7,708 nucleotides of DNA from Erythrobacter sp. UBA2510 (GTDB lineage: Bacteria > Pseudomonadota > Alphaproteobacteria > Sphingomonadales > Sphingomonadaceae), in contig DDNW01000158.1 in NCBI GenBank assembly GCA_002341345.1, positions 1,312 to 9,019 of the forward strand, written 5' to 3'. Positions 1 through 5,771 of the stretch are shown piece by piece. Positions within the stretch are counted from its first letter, which is position 1; the number at the start of each line of letters is the position of its first letter. Under the pieces are notes generated by a model that was not told the origin of the DNA, made no database searches, and saw only the letters and a list, made by a program, of their open reading frames with translations. The position numbers and the translations under genes are program-made.

Positions 1-2
1 AA

Positions 3-1400
3 ATGAACCTGAACACTGATGTGCAGTCAGCCGAGACCTTCCCGATCAAGCTCGAAGACCTGTCAAAAGGCGTCGACCGAATTCTGGAAAGATGGACCGG
101 TGAAAATCGCCCTACCAAGCTGACACTCTTGAACGATCTTGCCGCCGCAATCTCCCCGGGCTCAAACTGGGGCGCGCTTAAAGCGAAACAAACCAAGCGA
201 GCCCACCCACAGACGGGGCAGAACACCAGTTTCATCCCCGCGATCAATCGAAGCGCAAAAGAATTCCCCGCGCGCTTGGCCGAAGTGAAAAACACAGGGA
301 ATGGAGTTGACCTCGCCTATCTGGTCGAAGAAGCCCGCCCGCTATTTGCGATGCGGCACGCAAGCGATCCGATCATTGGATTAGAACTCAGCGTCGTGGA
401 AGGGAATGGGTACAGCGAGGCATCCATCGACGCAAAACTGATCTTGAATCGTGGGGACGCCATTGGCATCGCCGAAGCATATGCATCCGACCTGGAACCG
501 ATCGCCGCGCAACTCGTCTTCAACGCAATCCAAAACCTAAACTCCATCGAACTGTACTCCACCTTGGCGCAGAATGCTTGCAGTGCGCTTCGGATCGTTG
601 TTGGCCCCTTCGATTGCGTGCTGTCTATTCCGGAGTTCTATGGGCGTACGCCCGACGAAAGCCATGCATCTCAAGGGGTGCGGGTCCTTCTTGATGAAGG
701 CGATACGCCGTCGGTCACCGACCTAGATCTGGCGTTGCGCCTGTTATCGGCAGTGGCCCCCCATCTCGGCCAGAAACAATTCGTGGAACATGGGAGCATC
801 CGGTTCAGGCTGTCCCAGCCACTCACGCAGGTTTGGGAACCGATTGGGTTTGCGACGCCTGACCTTCTCGATGATCGGCCCATGTTCTGGATTCCTGACG
901 GCGAATACTGGGCGCATGAAGGCGATAGCTACCTCCTCGATCACAACATTTGGACGCACAGCACACTTGGCGAGCCGCTTGATCTGGCGTTGGCACTGAT
1001 CAATATCGACGACCCGGATGTCTACGTGAGGGTCGCGCTGACCCCGATGCCAAAGAGGTCGCAGAGAGCCGGCCAACGACAAGAGAACTGGCGGGGCGGG
1101 TTTCATCGAGGCTTTCAGGTTCTCCGGATACGAGAGGGTGAACCAGCTCAAGAACTTCACCTAGACGACCAAACGAAAGAACGTTTCGAGAGGGGGTTCA
1201 TCGGGTGGGCTGTTCACGAAGGGCACGAGATTGTTGAGGACAGAGCCCGAACACGAACTGAAGCGCTCATTCCACGGGACTTGAGGCGTGCCTCGCAGCA
1301 CCTCCTTCAGGTGGAGGCGATTATGAACGGTGCCGACCCAACGGACAAAGAGCTATTGCGTCGTATCCGGGAAGGAAAGGGTAGCGATCAGGCTGGCTAG
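3..1400 (+). CDS. Hypothetical protein, 465 aa
   Basis: I do not recognise this protein. The ATG at base 3 opens the frame and a TAG closes it; a start upstream of the window cannot be excluded. It looks soluble, with no signal peptide or membrane segment. Residues about 39-60 form a short helical stretch (KLTLLNDLAAAIS...NWGALKA) that recalls the 'ALDLAA...NF.HA' motif of the 432-aa protein encoded at 1849-3147 on the other strand. The middle (about 120-290) has alternating hydrophobic strands and acidic loops. Residues 300-320 are rich in Trp, Tyr and His (FWIPDGEYWAHEGDSYLLDH). The last 80 residues are charged and helical, ending in a Lys/Arg-rich tail. The frame is open for 1.4 kb, longer than any competing frame, and has natural protein composition, so the gene is probably real. 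It converges on the small gene at 1481-1762, with a strong inverted repeat between them. Function unknown; an accessory or defence role is only suggested by the neighbourhood. Confidence 0.75.
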   Translation: MNLNTDVQSAETFPIKLEDLSKGVDRILERWTGENRPTKLTLLNDLAAAISPGSNWGALKAKQTKRAHPQTGQNTSFIPAINRSAKEFPARLAEVKNTGNGVDLAYLVEEARPLFAMRHASDPIIGLELSVVEGNGYSEASIDAKLILNRGDAIGIAEAYASDLEPIAAQLVFNAIQNLNSIELYSTLAQNACSALRIVVGPFDCVLSIPEFYGRTPDESHASQGVRVLLDEGDTPSVTDLDLALRLLSAVAPHLGQKQFVEHGSIRFRLSQPLTQVWEPIGFATPDLLDDRPMFWIPDGEYWAHEGDSYLLDHNIWTHSTLGEPLDLALALINIDDPDVYVRVALTPMPKRSQRAGQRQENWRGGFHRGFQVLRIREGEPAQELHLDDQTKERFERGFIGWAVHEGHEIVEDRARTRTEALIPRDLRRASQHLLQVEAIMNGADPTDKELLRRIREGKGSDQAG

Positions 1401-1429
1401 CGATCTGTTTTGCTTCGTCTGCAACGAAC

Positions 1430-1455
1430 AAGCGAGGCAAAGGTTTGCCTCGCTT
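1430..1455. terminator. Perfect 12-bp inverted repeat between convergent genes, probable bidirectional terminator
   Basis: The arms AAGCGAGGCAAA (1430-1441) and TTTGCCTCGCTT (1444-1455) are exactly reverse-complementary, giving an 11-bp stem with a 4-base loop when folded. The repeat starts 30 bases after the stop of the 465-aa gene and ends 26 bases before the stop of the small - strand gene. That placement fits a terminator serving both converging transcripts. Neither side has a long T run: the + side ends CTTAACCG and the - side ends CTTGTTCG. Termination may therefore be weak, or the repeat may mainly protect the 3' ends of the mRNAs. Confidence 0.6.
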
Positions 1456-1480
1456 AACCGTCTTGCGTCCTCGCTGGCAG

Positions 1481-1762
1481 CTACTGAACGTCTATTCTTT
1501 CGCCAAGCGAAAAAGCGGCCAGTGCAGGATAGCGCGAGAACACGCCCTGCTCTCCCGAGGCGATCTTGAAAAGCCGAGACTGCGCATCAGCAATCGAGTT
1601 CGGGTCATCGGGGTTCAACTGACGAAAGATCGCAAGGACGGGCATGGCGACTTCAACAGTCGTGGCAAGTGTCCCACGTTCACTGAACTCGTTGTTGAAA
1701 GCCCCGTTGCCGATATCGTCGACCAAAGCAAAAGCTTCCCTACAAATTTCCGGATAGTCCAT
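1481..1762 (-). CDS. Small hypothetical protein, 93 aa
   Basis: I do not recognise this protein. The frame runs from an ATG at 1760-1762 to a TAG at 1481-1483. The product is mildly acidic, soluble and mostly helical (MDYPEICREAFALVDDIG at the N-terminus), without Cys clusters or a membrane segment. An AAGGGAA element lies 10 bases upstream of the ATG and could be a ribosome site, though the spacing is long. It lies 86 bases downstream of the 432-aa gene on the same strand, and a hairpin sits in the gap, so it may be read through from that gene or have its own promoter. A + strand frame of similar length (1445-1786) overlaps it, but its product is Arg/Pro-rich and looks like a shadow. Moderately sure that this is a gene. 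Confidence 0.5.
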   Translation of the reverse strand: MDYPEICREAFALVDDIGNGAFNNEFSERGTLATTVEVAMPVLAIFRQLNPDDPNSIADAQSRLFKIASGEQGVFSRYPALAAFSLGERIDVQ

Positions 1763-1811
1763 GATCAGAGGATTCCCTTGCCTTGATATTGACCGCGCCT
1801 AGAAGAGAACG

Positions 1812-1843
1812 GTTGCGAACCAAATATTCCTTTGGCGCGCAAC
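1812..1843 (-). terminator. Hairpin after the 432-aa gene, possible terminator or attenuator
   Basis: The arms GTTGCG-AA-CCAAA (1812-1824) and TTTGG-CG-CGCAAC (1831-1843) pair through 6 + 5 base pairs around a 2x2 mismatch, with loop TATTCC. In the - direction it begins about 5 bases after the TAA stop of the 432-aa gene and is followed by a pyrimidine-rich CGTTCTCTTCT stretch. This resembles a weak intrinsic terminator, and would reduce read-through into the small gene downstream. Confidence 0.45.
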
Positions 1844-1848
1844 GCAAG

Positions 1849-3147
1849 TTACCTCGCCTTTTCTATCATCGATACGGACATTTCAATGCGCCGAAGCTGT
1901 TGGCGAAGTGGGGCGCAATCGGGATAAGCATTCTTCAACATCCGTGCTATCCTACGAAGGGCTGCAACAACGTCATCAGCAGAGGTCAATGTCTGCAGAA
2001 ACGCGTGATCCTCTTCGGTTCTGGTGTAGTAGACCTCGAAGAACTCAGCGTCCTCAAGTTGCCCCCGGCCAATCTCAAGGCCCAGCCAATCTTCGAGATC
2101 TGACCGAAGCGAACTCAACCGCGTATAGACTCCGCCTGGTGCATGCTGCGACGACATTACCGCCTTGATCACGCGGCCTGCCTGCACATGGCCATCAATT
2201 CCGAGTTCACCAGCTGGACGGCGGCGCGAACACCCGGGGTTGTAGTTATAGGGCACGGTGGCCTTGCTCGGAGAGGGATAGATCATCCCCTTGCACCTTG
2301 CGCGGCGTTCGTCCTGTTTCGTCTTCGCCATGGGGCTGAGAAACGTCTCCCATGAAGGTACAGATTCTCCCGTCCAGTTTTCGCTGACGACTGGCTCTGG
2401 CATGGCATTGATCTTTTCCATCAGAGCGTCAACGTCGTATCCTGAGCGTGTGTCGATACCGACATAGAGATCGCAATCGTAGGGCCGATACATCCCGGGC
2501 CAAGACGCCTTTTCAAGCCGCCAGCCGTTGCGGGTCGCCCATGCTGCGCGATTTGAATCGTCGGGCGCGTTGCCATAGGGCTCGTCAATCAGGACGAATT
2601 GACTACTGGCCGGATCTACCCAGTCAGTCGAATGGTCGATATTGGGTAGCTTGTCGGTGTCCAGAATTCTGGGGTAGTTCCTGCGGTCTCGGTTCGGTCG
2701 CAGTCCGGTATGCTCCATAAAACGAAGCGAACGCTCAGCTGTACAAAGCCGATCCCGCGCATATTCTTGCTTGTGGGCAATGTCATCACAGACAAAATGG
2801 TCATCGGCAACCATTCGAAGGTTTCCGAATCCGCGAACATATCTGAGCGTGCTTTTGGGGCAGAGTTCGAGGATCGGCTTGGAAAGCTCAATCCGCAGTG
2901 TTTCCCGCCCGCAGCGATGTCCGCGCTCCTTGTCGAGCCAGTAGATTGTCAGCAACACATAGGGCTTGGAGTTCGTGAAACCATTGGTCGGCAAAGTGCG
3001 ATGTGCATGACGAAAGTTGACACAATCGGCAGATTTGGCAGCAAGATCAAGCGCGTCAGAATGCTTGATTCCGTTTGTCTTCTTCAGCTGCTTGGCAAGG
3101 CGTTTCACCCCAACTAGGGTGGTAGGTCGTGGACCATCGATCAACAT
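1849..3147 (-). CDS. Hypothetical protein with N-terminal 'ALDLAA...NF.HA' motif (DUF5623-like), 432 aa
   Basis: The function is unknown. The N-terminus (PTTLVGVKRLAKQLKK at residues 8-23, then IKHSDALDLAAKSADCVNFR at 27-46, then HAHRTL) matches a helical module I recall from uncharacterised accessory-genome proteins, in particular the DUF5623 type; this assignment is from memory and unverified. Residues 61-92 form a strand-rich segment ending in a CGRETLRIELSKPI motif. Residues 215-235 are aromatic-rich (WPGMYRPYDCDLYVGID), and 395-432 form a basic helical C-terminus. No catalytic motif is evident. I chose the ATG at 3145-3147 because GGGAG lies 6 bases upstream. An in-frame GTG at 3166-3168 would add seven residues but has a worse context. 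The gene is divergent from the AbiE-like operon and may share its intergenic control region. A soluble protein; any defence or mobile-element role is inferred only from context. Confidence 0.8.
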   Translation of the reverse strand: MLIDGPRPTTLVGVKRLAKQLKKTNGIKHSDALDLAAKSADCVNFRHAHRTLPTNGFTNSKPYVLLTIYWLDKERGHRCGRETLRIELSKPILELCPKSTLRYVRGFGNLRMVADDHFVCDDIAHKQEYARDRLCTAERSLRFMEHTGLRPNRDRRNYPRILDTDKLPNIDHSTDWVDPASSQFVLIDEPYGNAPDDSNRAAWATRNGWRLEKASWPGMYRPYDCDLYVGIDTRSGYDVDALMEKINAMPEPVVSENWTGESVPSWETFLSPMAKTKQDERRARCKGMIYPSPSKATVPYNYNPGCSRRRPAGELGIDGHVQAGRVIKAVMSSQHAPGGVYTRLSSLRSDLEDWLGLEIGRGQLEDAEFFEVYYTRTEEDHAFLQTLTSADDVVAALRRIARMLKNAYPDCAPLRQQLRRIEMSVSMIEKAR

Positions 3148-3426
3148 AGCTATCTCCCGGCTTGACACCGAACGTCACTCGCCTACCGCCCTACAAGCCA
3201 GAGTGTTAGCTGATGGGGATCGCTAGAAAGATCTTCGGGCAGTGCTGCCTGCAGCTTCGGAACGGCGAGTGCCATGCTCCTGCCAAGAGCATCTACAAGA
3301 TAGGATGGATCGCACCATCATGCAACGGGCACCTGACCGCGTCGCCGTCTGCGGAAACACGGTCGGCACCGGGATCACAGTTCACAGCGACGATACTAAC
3401 ATCGGTCTTGAAAACTAACACTATCA
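3148..3426. other. Divergent intergenic region, about 280 bp
   Basis: This region separates the 432-aa gene (- strand) from the AbiE-like operon (+ strand) and must hold promoters for both. I see no convincing coding frame; the + strand frame at 3213-3518 has a non-protein-like composition and runs into the next gene in another frame. I could not assign -35/-10 boxes with confidence. The notable content is the CTAACA/TGTTAG family of short repeats: four copies clustered at the right end, and one more (GTGTTAG, 3203-3209) about 56 bases upstream of the ATG of the 432-aa gene. Confidence 0.5.
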
Positions 3427-3451
3427 ATGTTAGCTTCCAAACTCATGTTAG
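3396..3451. promoter_or_regulatory. Nested inverted-repeat operator at the start of the AbiE-like operon
   Basis: Four related half-sites are arranged symmetrically: CTAACAT (3396-3402), CTAACAC (3415-3421), ATGTTAG (3427-3433) and ATGTTAG (3445-3451). The outer pair and the inner pair share nearly the same centre (about 3423.5-3424). The two right-hand copies contain the two candidate start codons of the regulator gene. AbiEi-type antitoxins are known to bind inverted repeats at their own promoter and repress it cooperatively, so this is the probable autoregulatory operator. Binding here would block promoter clearance or translation start. The promoter boxes themselves are not clear. Confidence 0.6.
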
Positions 3452-4482
3452 AAGTGGATCAGAAATCCTCCCAGGACCTCATCAAGGATGCGCAGTCCCA
3501 CCTGCGTACAACGCTTGATGTGCCAGCCAGCCTGAAGGCCTGGGGGAGCAAGAAAGGGTTGCCGCTCTTTCTTGCCAATGGATTCGAGTACCGACAAACG
3601 GAGCTCTTCGGGCATACGATCTTGCTCGTCGTCCCGAAGTCTGAGGACGCCAAGAATCCTACAGGGCTTTCCAAACAGCTTGGAGCTATCCAACGCCACT
3701 TTGAGGGGATCCTCGTATTGGTCCTGGACCACCTTTCCGCCTATCAACGCAGCCGGCTCATAGAGGAGTCCGCAGCCTTCATTGTGCCAGGAAACCAGCT
3801 CTTCATTCCTCAACTTGCGATGGACCTCAGAGAACATTTTCGGCGAAGACGGGATTTCTCGGAAGATCAACTGTCGCCGGCATCGCAGGCACTCTTCTTG
3901 CGACACCTGAACCTCAGGGACGTGGAAAACGCGCGACCGAGCGATCTCGCGGAAATCTTGCGATACTCGGCTATGTCAATCGGCCGCGCCTTCGAAGAGC
4001 TGGAGGCCAGCGAGCTTGCGCATGTGGAAGCGCGAGGGCGCAGCAAGCATATCCAGTTCTCCGAAGCTCCTCGAGAATTGTTCGAAGCCGCGGCTTCAAG
4101 ACTGCGCTCGCCGGTCAAAGCCGAACATTGGTTTCGGGCACCCTCTCTGCCGAAGGGCTTCTACGGCAGTCCATTGCCAGAGTATCTGCCTATCGGTGGC
4201 GAAAGTGCGCTTTCGGAACGCTCGACGATGTCCAGGCCCCGCATCCTGCGTTTTGCTGCCGGGCCAAAGGACTGGAAGCGGATTCAAAGTGGCGAGTTCG
4301 GGAAAGAGGTCGAACAGGAGGAGGAGCCGAACTTCGCGATCGACGTTTGGTGGTACGACCCCGATATCGTGTCGGGTACGCATGAGGTGGACGCGTTGTC
4401 GCTCTACCTGCAGTTCCGCGACAACCCCGACGAGCGGCTGGAAGCCGCCGCGGAACAATTGTTGGAAGAGTTCGCATGGTAG
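3427..4482 (+). CDS. Winged-helix regulator/antitoxin of an AbiE-like pair
   Basis: This is a probable AbiEi-type (MarR-like winged-helix) DNA-binding protein of 351 aa that represses its own operon and neutralises the downstream nucleotidyltransferase. Residues about 45-135 form an alpha/beta domain ending in FIVPGNQLFIPQLAMDLREHF. Residues about 148-215 carry the winged helix: LSPASQALFL, the recognition-helix stretch PSDLAEILRYSAMSIGRAFE, and a wing around EARGRSKHI. The C-terminal part has LRSPVKAEHW (226-235) and IDVWWYDPDIVS with VDALSLYLQFRDNPDERLEA, a pattern I associate with regulators paired with AbiEii-like enzymes. An in-frame TGA at 3409-3411 means the start cannot lie upstream of ATG 3427. 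ATG 3445 (345 aa) is the alternative. Neither has a Shine-Dalgarno sequence, so the message may be leaderless. It overlaps the next gene by 7 bases (ATGGTAG), implying translational coupling. Confidence 0.8.
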   Translation: MLASKLMLEVDQKSSQDLIKDAQSHLRTTLDVPASLKAWGSKKGLPLFLANGFEYRQTELFGHTILLVVPKSEDAKNPTGLSKQLGAIQRHFEGILVLVLDHLSAYQRSRLIEESAAFIVPGNQLFIPQLAMDLREHFRRRRDFSEDQLSPASQALFLRHLNLRDVENARPSDLAEILRYSAMSIGRAFEELEASELAHVEARGRSKHIQFSEAPRELFEAAASRLRSPVKAEHWFRAPSLPKGFYGSPLPEYLPIGGESALSERSTMSRPRILRFAAGPKDWKRIQSGEFGKEVEQEEEPNFAIDVWWYDPDIVSGTHEVDALSLYLQFRDNPDERLEAAAEQLLEEFAW

Positions 4483-5234
4483 TCGGCCTGGACAAGTTTC
4501 GAGAGCATTTCGCGAACCATGCCGACCATTATGCGGTTATCGGCGGCACCGCATGTTCGATGATTTTCGAGGAGGTCGGCATCGATTTCCGCCAAACCAA
4601 CGACATCGACATGGTGCTCTGCGTCGAGGTCGTGGATCCGTCTTTCGCGCAGTCCCTGAAGGCCTTCCTGGATGGTGGTGGTTATCAGGCGCGCGAACGC
4701 AGCAACGGCCGTCGGGAGTTTTACAGGTTCCACAATCCGACCGACCCATCGTATCCGGCGATGCTCGAGCTCTTTGCGCGCAAACCAGAAGCGCTGGAAA
4801 TCCCGGAGGATGCGGGGCTGACGGTGGTTGAGGTTTCGGACGAAACCCTGAGCCTTTCCGCGATCCTGTTGGACACGGACTACTACGAGGCACTCCTCGA
4901 GAGCCGTCGCGTCATTGACGAAATTCTTGTACTCGATGAGCGCCTGCTCATCCCGTTCAAGGCCAGAGCATTCGTCGACCTGTCTCAGCGAAAGGATGAT
5001 GGGGACGCGAATGCCAAGGGAAGCGATATCCGGAAGCACCGGAACGATGTGTTTAGGTTGCTTCAACTTCTCCCGACCGATCAGCCCATCGAGGTCACCG
5101 AGCCACTGAAAGCTGACCTCAGGGCCTACGTGGTGCGGGTGAACGGGCTGGCAAACTTCGACCCGAACGCCTTCGGTGTCCCCATCGATCGAGAAACTGG
5201 CCTCGACCTAATCACCCGTCTCTACCAGCTCTAG
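4476..5234 (+). CDS. AbiEii/AbiGii-like nucleotidyltransferase toxin
   Basis: This is a probable toxin of the AbiEii/AbiGii nucleotidyltransferase family (252 aa). Such enzymes transfer nucleotides to an acceptor; characterised relatives of the wider family modify tRNA ends and block growth. The fold signature is visible: VIGGTACSMIF (21-31) is the GG-containing motif, and FRQTNDIDMVL (38-48) supplies the metal-binding pair Asp43 and Asp45. MLELFAR (96-102) offers a third acid, Glu98. Lys162 and Asp168 in FKARAFVDL (161-169) match the nucleotide-binding/structural motif, and DIRKHRNDVFRL (184-195) is a typical downstream helix. The start ATG overlaps the stop of the regulator gene and has GGAAGAG 6 bases upstream. 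It is cytoplasmic and probably co-expressed with its antitoxin under the operator at 3396-3451. The toxin role is inferred from family and pairing; a non-toxic nucleotidyltransferase remains possible. Confidence 0.8.
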   Translation: MVVGLDKFREHFANHADHYAVIGGTACSMIFEEVGIDFRQTNDIDMVLCVEVVDPSFAQSLKAFLDGGGYQARERSNGRREFYRFHNPTDPSYPAMLELFARKPEALEIPEDAGLTVVEVSDETLSLSAILLDTDYYEALLESRRVIDEILVLDERLLIPFKARAFVDLSQRKDDGDANAKGSDIRKHRNDVFRLLQLLPTDQPIEVTEPLKADLRAYVVRVNGLANFDPNAFGVPIDRETGLDLITRLYQL

Positions 5235-5236
5235 CG

Positions 5237-5250
5237 CCCCCTATCCGGGG
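5237..5250. terminator. Short GC hairpin between convergent operons, weak terminator candidate
   Basis: CCCC (5237-5240) and GGGG (5247-5250) can pair across a 6-base loop, 2 bases after the stop of the nucleotidyltransferase gene. The stem is short and no T run follows on the + strand. It is the only terminator-like element in the 55-base gap separating the two converging operons. Confidence 0.25.
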
Positions 5251-5289
5251 TGTCTCCGAACCGACCCGAGAACGATGATCATACGAAAC

Positions 5290-5766
5290 TTAACGCATAC
5301 GGCGCAGGCTGCGGCGCAATGCGCGGTTGCCTTCGTCTGGGTCATGCTCTCCAGGGTGTTTTCCCCCGCCCTTCCAGTCGTCCGACACGAGCCATTCCTC
5401 GAAATAGATCAGCCAGAGGTGGGTCCAGGGGATGATGGTGAGGTCCAAACGTTTGCTGGCATCCCATTGTCCGGTCCCGGGCAGATAGAGACAGAGCCGA
5501 TCCGGGTCATGGTAGATATGCGGCAGGTCGCGTCCGCCGGCGAGCAGCCTCAAGTCAGGAGCTACGACCCGAACATCCGGCGTCCCGTCCCTCTCCAGGA
5601 CAAGCGTGACCTGATATAACCGGGAAAGCGGCGTCGGTTTCGCCCGAAATCGCCACTCCAAACGGCCGGGCCCGAGCACACCTTCGCCGGAGATCGTCTT
5701 CGTCCTCTGAAGGAACAGGTACTGCTGGGGCAGTGACAGTTGGTTTCTCGTGGTCGATCCCGCCAT
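5290..5766 (-). CDS. Stand-alone E2-like conjugating protein of type II-short CBASS
   Basis: This 158-aa protein matches the prokaryotic E2 family associated with CBASS. Its core reads LEWRF (36-40), LSRLYQVTLVLE (48-59), PDVRVVAPDL (63-72), then LPHIYHDPDRLCLYLPG (81-97), LTIIPWTHLWLIYFEEWL (109-126) and WKGGGKHP (131-138). Cys92 in LCLY is the likely catalytic, thioester-forming cysteine, with His83 close by. In type II CBASS the E2-containing protein conjugates the C-terminus of the cyclase to a target and primes cyclic-nucleotide production. Published work on E1-less systems shows that a lone E2 can do this. Here no E1 or JAB domain is fused or adjacent, as expected for the short subtype. 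The ATG (5764-5766) is 5 bases downstream of the cyclase stop, so the gene is the last of a three-gene operon. The C-terminus is Arg-rich. Assignment from motifs and context is fairly secure. Confidence 0.8.
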   Translation of the reverse strand: MAGSTTRNQLSLPQQYLFLQRTKTISGEGVLGPGRLEWRFRAKPTPLSRLYQVTLVLERDGTPDVRVVAPDLRLLAGGRDLPHIYHDPDRLCLYLPGTGQWDASKRLDLTIIPWTHLWLIYFEEWLVSDDWKGGGKHPGEHDPDEGNRALRRSLRRMR

Positions 5767-5771
5767 CGCGC

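Noticed and set aside
1445..1786. + strand frame of 113 codons over the small - strand gene
   Set aside because: Basic, low-quality composition and it starts within the inverted repeat; the - strand frame looks more natural.
2710..3117. + strand frame of 135 codons opposite the 432-aa gene
   Set aside because: Antisense to the better-supported - strand gene that has a good ribosome site; composition is not protein-like.
3166..3168. GTG as the start of the 432-aa gene
   Set aside because: The downstream ATG at 3145-3147 has GGGAG at 6 bases, and the recognisable N-terminal motif begins shortly after it.
3213..3518. + strand small frame in the divergent intergenic region
   Set aside because: Low-complexity product without motifs, overlapping the regulator gene in a different frame.
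4016..4831. + strand frame of 271 codons spanning the regulator/toxin junction
   Set aside because: Arg/Cys/Pro-rich product in the wrong frame of two well-supported genes; a shadow.
4404..5066. - strand frame of 220 codons opposite the nucleotidyltransferase gene
   Set aside because: No recognisable motif; the + strand frame carries the GG and DxD motifs.
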